Assembly: GCF_963855985.1 (NCBI RefSeq)
Contig: NC_087112.1
Coordinates: 7,566,501-7,630,500 of the forward strand
From: Ostrinia nubilalis
Lineage: Eukaryota > Arthropoda > Insecta > Lepidoptera > Crambidae
Reading direction: 5' to 3'
Length of the DNA stretch: 64,000 nt
The notes beneath the pieces were generated by a model. That model ran no database searches. It was not told where the DNA came from and worked only from the letters and a program-made list of their open reading frames with translations. Below are positions 57,893-64,000 of the stretch, piece by piece (the stretch's first letter is position 1; the number at the start of each line of letters is the position of its first letter). The position numbers were made by a program, and so were the translations under genes.

Positions 57893-60800
57893 ACTGCCAC
57901 GCCACAGTAACTATGGTTTTCAACTAGTATTTTACAACGTCAAATCCTAAAATCAGGCGATTGTGTATACCTTTCTTTATCTCGAGGGTAAAAAAGGAAA
58001 ACTAAAACTAAATTGGAGGTAGTGTCCGGAATTCTCAAGTATTTTAACCTCAATTTAGCGCAATAAAAACGACATAAAATAAAAACGTTGATATAATTTC
58101 AGCTTTATATCAAGCTGTTTAGAAACGATATTACGACGAAAACTCTCTGTTGTGATTATTCGGAATGTTACGACTTAATTTTACGTTATTTTTAAGTTAG
58201 CTTATTATTCGATGATAATTAATTACCTATTACGTAAATATTTGTATAGAAAAGGCGCCGTTTTGGCAGACCCGAGTTATTTCATCGTTTCCGAGAAATC
58301 TATCCTACTTTTACATACTTTTTTTTTAATTTGACATAATTTTCCTGTTCTTCAAAGGCAATCAAAGACATCACTATAAAGTAATTTACTAATTTGACAA
58401 TATTGTAACAGATTTCAATAAATAACAGATTATAAAATTCAATTAGCAACCGAATCAGAGTTTCCAAATAATATATCACCAATTTGACATAATTATTATG
58501 TATATCATTAACTTAAGTTTTGTGTCTATTTGCTAGACGTGGCTATACAATTCCATAGAATAAATTAAAGTGTTTAATTATTAATAATACACATAAAAAC
58601 ATAGCTTTAGTTTGCACCGACGCTTACCTTGCACTTTCCCAAAAAAATGAAAGAGATAGACAGAATATGTATCAAAATAGCTTTTGCAGATGCTCAGTTC
58701 AATATTTTATACATATAGGTGCTTTAATTTTTACATTATGCCTTTCTTACGAATTTACACATTATTTTAATATTTTTTTCGTATAAAAATCTATTTTTTC
58801 TTACGTTTTGTTATCGATATGTAAGTTGTGTACAAATCATTGATATACATCTGATTGTAGGTTTTTTAATCGTAGCTCTTAGATAGGTTTAAATAAAAAT
58901 CCGCTTTTGCTTCAAACCATTTATGGAAAAACGATCTTTTTCCCATATCAACACGGTCGAGAACGGTTCTGCAGGCTCGGCCAATGTAAGTCTGTTGTTG
59001 AATACTTTCAAGGTCAACATTTTACTGAACGTTCTTCAGGATACTTACGTTGGTTCTCAAACCATACCACCATAGGATAGATCTGTCTTTATCTATAAAA
59101 TTAGACTTTTATTATTAGTTCTTGGTATAAATCATACCAAACTGAATCGTGTCCAAAGAAAGGGTTAGCTGTTAAAATATCATGAAAATAAAAAATAAAT
59201 TTAAAATAATACTACATATTTATTTTGATAACGAAAGAGGCCATATGATTATGCATTTGTATTCAATTTAGGTTATTTATATCGAGTCACTATATAAGAC
59301 TTACATTTTCGGTATAAATACGGTGAGGTTTTTAAAAAAGACCTTTTAAAAAATGTTAAGGCCAAAAGCAAAATTATACCCCAATGTTAGCACAAATTTT
59401 AATTAAAGGTGCGTGCATACTGTAATGTTTAAACTAAAGAACTATTTCTGTACTATGTAAATAATCCCTTTTATATGAAGTGAAGGAACACGTTGTATCA
59501 GTGTGCACCGACCCTAGCGACGACATTTTTGATGTATTTACTATGATTATTGTTTTTTTCGTAAGATTAAAGCAGGGCTAATATTGTCACGCCTGTGGAC
59601 GACTGTCTAACTTATATGTATTTAGGTAATAAGCTATGTAACTAGATTTTGTATGAGCTAAACAAAATATACAATACGTTGATGTTGTTGAGTGTACCGT
59701 GTTGTAGGTGTACGCTTTGGTTCTTGAAAATTGGCGTTATAGACAAAACTCGAATGTAACAGTATTAGAAAATTCATTCATTTTCCATTGATAAGCATTT
59801 TTGTTCACACTAAATATTATGGTTTAAACTGTTAATGGCTGTATTAAATAAAAAATAATGAGGCTATAAATCATTATATAGTGTGTATTACCATTTACAA
59901 TCAGTATTTGATGTTAAACAAAACTAAAGACACCGTCATAGAGAAAACTATTTAGACAGTTTCAAAAGAGTCAAAACGAACACTGCAACATGGCGAATGA
60001 TTCACGCAGTGGCGCATATTCACTATGAGCGAGTGATTGTCGTCCTTAAGACAAAGCGATGAGGTTTAGTATGCGTTGTGTTCAGTGCCACTGCTGTGAC
60101 ATGTAAGGGGCCACATCGGTGGTGGAATTGGAAGCCAGGGATAGTCAGCATTGGTCTAACAAAATGAAAAATGTCACGTATAATGTCCTGGAAAAGTATC
60201 AAAACTTAGCGTAAAAAAATGCTGGCCGTCTCTGGAAATTTAACACGTTGACTGTCCTTTGTTATATCTTGTGGAACAACTCAGACAGATTCCAGTCTAA
60301 TAGTGTCGTAATTCACTCCAAATGATTTGCTATTCCGTAACGTTTGTGGTGGTCAACGTGTTAAATCAAAAGTTGGTGTTATAAAGGACTTGCACGATCT
60401 TCCCTGATACCATTCAGAGGTGAATTTTCAAAATAACAATCGTCTATGGCCTATTGGCCGACCCCCTTTTAGTTTAGAAATTCTTCTTAGTTTTAAATCC
60501 TAACATGCCAAAGTTGTTCTGAAATAGAATAAGATAAAGTGCGAATTCTGAGACATATCACTTATCCTTTTCTAGCCCGTACAGATAAAAGAACAGATTC
60601 AACCTTCAAAAGATTAAAATTAAATATAACTCTCAGAATGAGCTAATGAACAAGTGGAGTTGTGATTTTTATAAAACAACAGGCTTCCATGTAAAAGAAG
60701 ACTCACAGATCATATCAATATGAAACCATTTTGATACGAATTCGAATTTACACGCACAAGATATAGGTTTAAGAATAAACCACCGCAGTTATGATGATCT

Positions 60801-63800
60801 CACATGCGTTGTGTTCAAGTTAGTTTTATTCAGTACTATTACTATTTTGTAATTCGTGAAAATGTGCAAAAAAAACCATTCATAGTTTTTCTTACGGCGG
60901 TCACTGGTTAAGTTTGATTCGTATGTCCATTTTGGATGCCCAATGAGGTACCTATTAGACCAGTAATGTAACTGCCATTTTAATAAGAGTATATTCCTAT
61001 AAAAATATGTTGTCACTAACATTTTAAATCTAGTTTTCAGAATTTATATTAAAAATAAGTCGTTCGTTCATATTAATTGTATATATAAACATACACCATC
61101 ATATAAATTGTAAAATAGTAATCGTACGGATTGGGAAAGCGTGCAAGTCCGAGAGTGACTGATATTATGCGTGTTTTTATTTTAGCTTTTTGTATCTATA
61201 TAAAAAGTAGGGATGTTACAACTTTTTTTATTAAACAAACGTAGATAGTAAGTTAGGTTAGACGATGTTTGGCGACAAATAAATGTGAGTATTGTGGGCG
61301 GGGAAATGAGGTTTGAATATTTTTGAACTGTTATTTCACTGTAGGAAATTCTATTGTAGAATGTTTTCTTCGGTTTTAACTTGCCAAAGACTGTATCACT
61401 GTGTATGTTTTTTGTTCAATTTGATCAAGGCCAACTACCTGGTGAGTCTTCTTTATTATCAGATGGTAATGAAACTTCACGTCAAACTACACTTTTAAAA
61501 CATAATATTTGATTGTTTCTTTTATATCAAATATCTCATTTACTTCTCACAATACAAAATACGATCAGGATCTGAACTACGAATATTTCTTGCATGTATC
61601 ACAGTATACCTTATTTACCTTATTTTATACACTCGACTTATACTGCGGTGCATTGCAAGAACTATCTGCAGTTGCAAATACCGCTATGCCGGTACCAGTT
61701 ACGTTTATACAAAAGATCTTGTGTCTTCGACATAATTTTGTATAGAAATGTATAATGTTTAGCTGAAACTGGCCATTGTTTAGAAGTCAAGCTCAGCTTG
61801 GTTGTTTGTTGGCAGCAAATGGGATCGGAATTGTTATTTTTCTAGATATTGTAATGTAGTTTTCATAAAAATATCGGGAGTGAAACCAACGTTACAAAAC
61901 AACGCTCAAAAAACTAGACTCGATCTTAGTCATAGATTATGTCCTGTTATTGGACTAAATATTGAAATGTGATCAATCAAAAGCCTAAGTCTATATTTGA
62001 GATTGAATCATTGAGCATTGAGACCCTTGATATTATAGATTTCTATAATTGCACATCAAAGAGTTGAAAAAAAAGTAAAAATATACCAATTTTGATGCCG
62101 ATCTGCTGTCACTAAACACACTCACCCCGATGCTTAACTGTAGTGGATACTGACGCTTTTTGTAATTATAAAACTACAAATCAAATAGGCTCTAACTTCT
62201 CTTAAATTTACGTTTCGTTTACAATAATTTTGTGACATGTGCATTTTTTTCTTTCGATGTAAAAATTACATTCTGTAATACGTATTTATTTATATGTACA
62301 CTGCAGTTTATATATTTATAATTTTTATGATTATTATTTTACACCAATACTAATTAATAATGCTCAAATATTGTATGTTTTGTAGTTATTTTGTATTTTT
62401 ACATAGTTTTATATGAAAATCTCAACGTTTGCTCAGAGTGTGCACATGTTACATCTTATCAGTTTATGCAAAGTTTGGTATTTCCAGAAAATTGATGATG
62501 TGACGAGGATAAAATTTTATAAGGTGTTTATTATAATTTTGTAAATATTATATTTAAGTGCATCTACCGAAGCTATTTAATTTAATGTACGCAGTCTTGA
62601 CAGTCGTGAACCTGATGATTTAATTTTATTATGTTTCTAAATCTGTAAATAGATAATGCAGGTCGTGTCATACAATATTTTTGAAAATATACCACTATTT
62701 AGAAACTCATGGTTTTTATTTAATCACCTTCACTTTTATCAATAAGATGAAGTTCCTAGCTCCTAGAACTAACAATCGCATAATTTCCTAGCAACTATCA
62801 TGACATGACAGAGAAAACACTACAGTTTAAAGTGGTTTAAAGTTGTGCAATAACAAATTACTAATAATAATCTTTTGAAAAAAAATTATAAAGAAGAAAA
62901 GAAACTTATAATAAGTTATAGCCAATGTCTAGCCCTCAATGTGATAATGATAAAATTGGTCTATCATGCTTTATGGCACTAACTATTTATTGCCTTTGCC
63001 ATACATAACTACGTAGAGGGTTGATGATGAAAAAATATTTCAAACATTCTAAAGCCGCGAGAGCCTTATAGAAGAAAAAAAAACAATCAGAATTGACCGA
63101 TTGCCTCTATTTGATTGCGTGGGCTTTTAGAAACCTACCTATCAAAAAGTATATTTTATGAATGAAAACCAAATGTTAAAAAGACAATGCCGGAAATTGG
63201 CGTCTTTTTTTTTCGCGCGGCCATAGATTTGATTACAAAATAGTGTAATAAACCAAACTTACTATGACATGTATACCTCTAAACTCAGTCTGGACTGAGT
63301 TACAAGCATTAGAAGTTTGATGATTTTACATCCATACAAAATCTGGCATTGCCATTTACAACTTCCATTCAAGAGTTGCGCAACGCAATCGGTAAAGTAC
63401 ATAATGTGGTAGGTAGTTAGATATTTCGTTTCGAGCAGTTCGGGAATATTCGCGAAAAGGGCGGAAATTCAAGTCATTGACTGTCGTCATAGCAACTCGT
63501 AAACAATACATCGGCAAGTTCAACGCTCTTATTGTCTGTAGCGTAAAGTTGAACATTGATTCGTTTTCATTCATAGAAGTAGTGCTAAGCAATACTGCTA
63601 CTCCCCACTAGATGTCGCTAACAGTTCAAAATGAAAGCAGGCAGAGCTACTTAACATTTTTCACATTGAAAATATTATGTATAACACATTTTAATGAAAC
63701 TGACAAAAAACTACTTTAGCTAGTTTTCATTAATTAAAGACTATGAACAATTTTTACTACGAACTTAAGAAGGTCCTATATAGCTGCCTCTTTGTTTTTG

Positions 63801-64000
63801 TTATTCTTCGATTTATCCACTACTGTATTGAAGAATGTCTAGTAGAGATCGCTACTAGTAATAAGTCTGCTGTGCCTGTTATTTACTACTGTTTAGTTAA
63901 TTTAACACTAGTATTGTATTATCTGTGATTTAACTTTATTATAATTTGTGAAACTGACAAAAATACAAACTTCGTTCTGAAATTCCGATTTACAACCAAA
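57893..64000 (+). other. 3' UTR and downstream AT-rich DNA
   Basis: No conserved ORF on either strand in the last 6 kb. Possible polyadenylation signals AATAAA occur at 58063-58068, 58079-58084, 59847-59852 and 61278-61283. The first two would give a 3' UTR of only about 200 nt; the later ones would give a neuronal-style long UTR. I found no transposon ends here, in contrast to the introns. Confidence 0.5.

Noticed and set aside
57893..64000. A further gene in the 3' region
   Set aside because: Frames such as 61509-61745 and 63743-63928 are short and AT-driven, with no splice-compatible neighbours or motifs.

Overview
The window is animal genomic DNA, almost certainly from a moth or butterfly (Lepidoptera). 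It is AT-rich, with introns full of short interspersed elements. Among these are several 5'-truncated LINE tails of the common lepidopteran type whose C-terminal peptide reads [11 protein letters not shown]. No bacterial-type operons, rRNA, tRNA genes or CRISPR arrays are visible.

The window is dominated by one plus-strand gene, a receptor-type protein tyrosine phosphatase of the Ptp69D type. I assembled 28 coding exons from 9437 to 57892 by chaining GT-AG boundaries of compatible phase. They total 4449 nt, which is 1482 codons plus TAA with no frame conflict. The protein has a signal peptide, two Ig domains, three fibronectin III domains, a threonine-rich membrane-proximal stalk, one transmembrane helix, a membrane-proximal PTP domain D1 ([10 protein letters not shown] loop; WKD instead of WPD) and a degenerate D2 (HCHLGTERS loop; WPT instead of WPD).

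Layout: 1-3979 is mostly featureless AT-rich flank. A full-length non-LTR retrotransposon (3995-9267; intact ORF1 and ORF2, poly-A tail, perfect 15-bp target duplication) lies only 169 bp before the Ptp69D start codon, in the same orientation. Exons 1-9 (9437-24283) encode the signal peptide, Ig and FN3 domains. Exons 10-14 (26418-31041) encode the stalk, exon 15 (35346-35470) the membrane span, exons 16-22 (40341-47922) D1, and exons 22-28 (47773-57892) D2. From 57893 to 64000 there is AT-rich 3' UTR and/or intergenic DNA.

The introns hold two copies of a roughly 3-kb TTAA-flanked element plus a paralogous empty site, two further TTAA-flanked elements sharing one TTAA, hAT-like, Harbinger-like and TA-flanked MITEs, tRNA-derived SINEs, minisatellites and a 1.3-kb fold-back element.

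The most unusual pattern is that four exons of this one gene (7, 9, 21 and 25) have had their 3' ends, together with the authentic 5' splice site, copied in tandem into the following intron: partial copies after exon 7, nine donors at exon 9, nine at exon 21 and eight at exon 25. At exon 21 the reading frame stays open across the array, and after exon 7 the copy is an in-frame 141-nt potential exon. Alternative donor or exon use is therefore testable.
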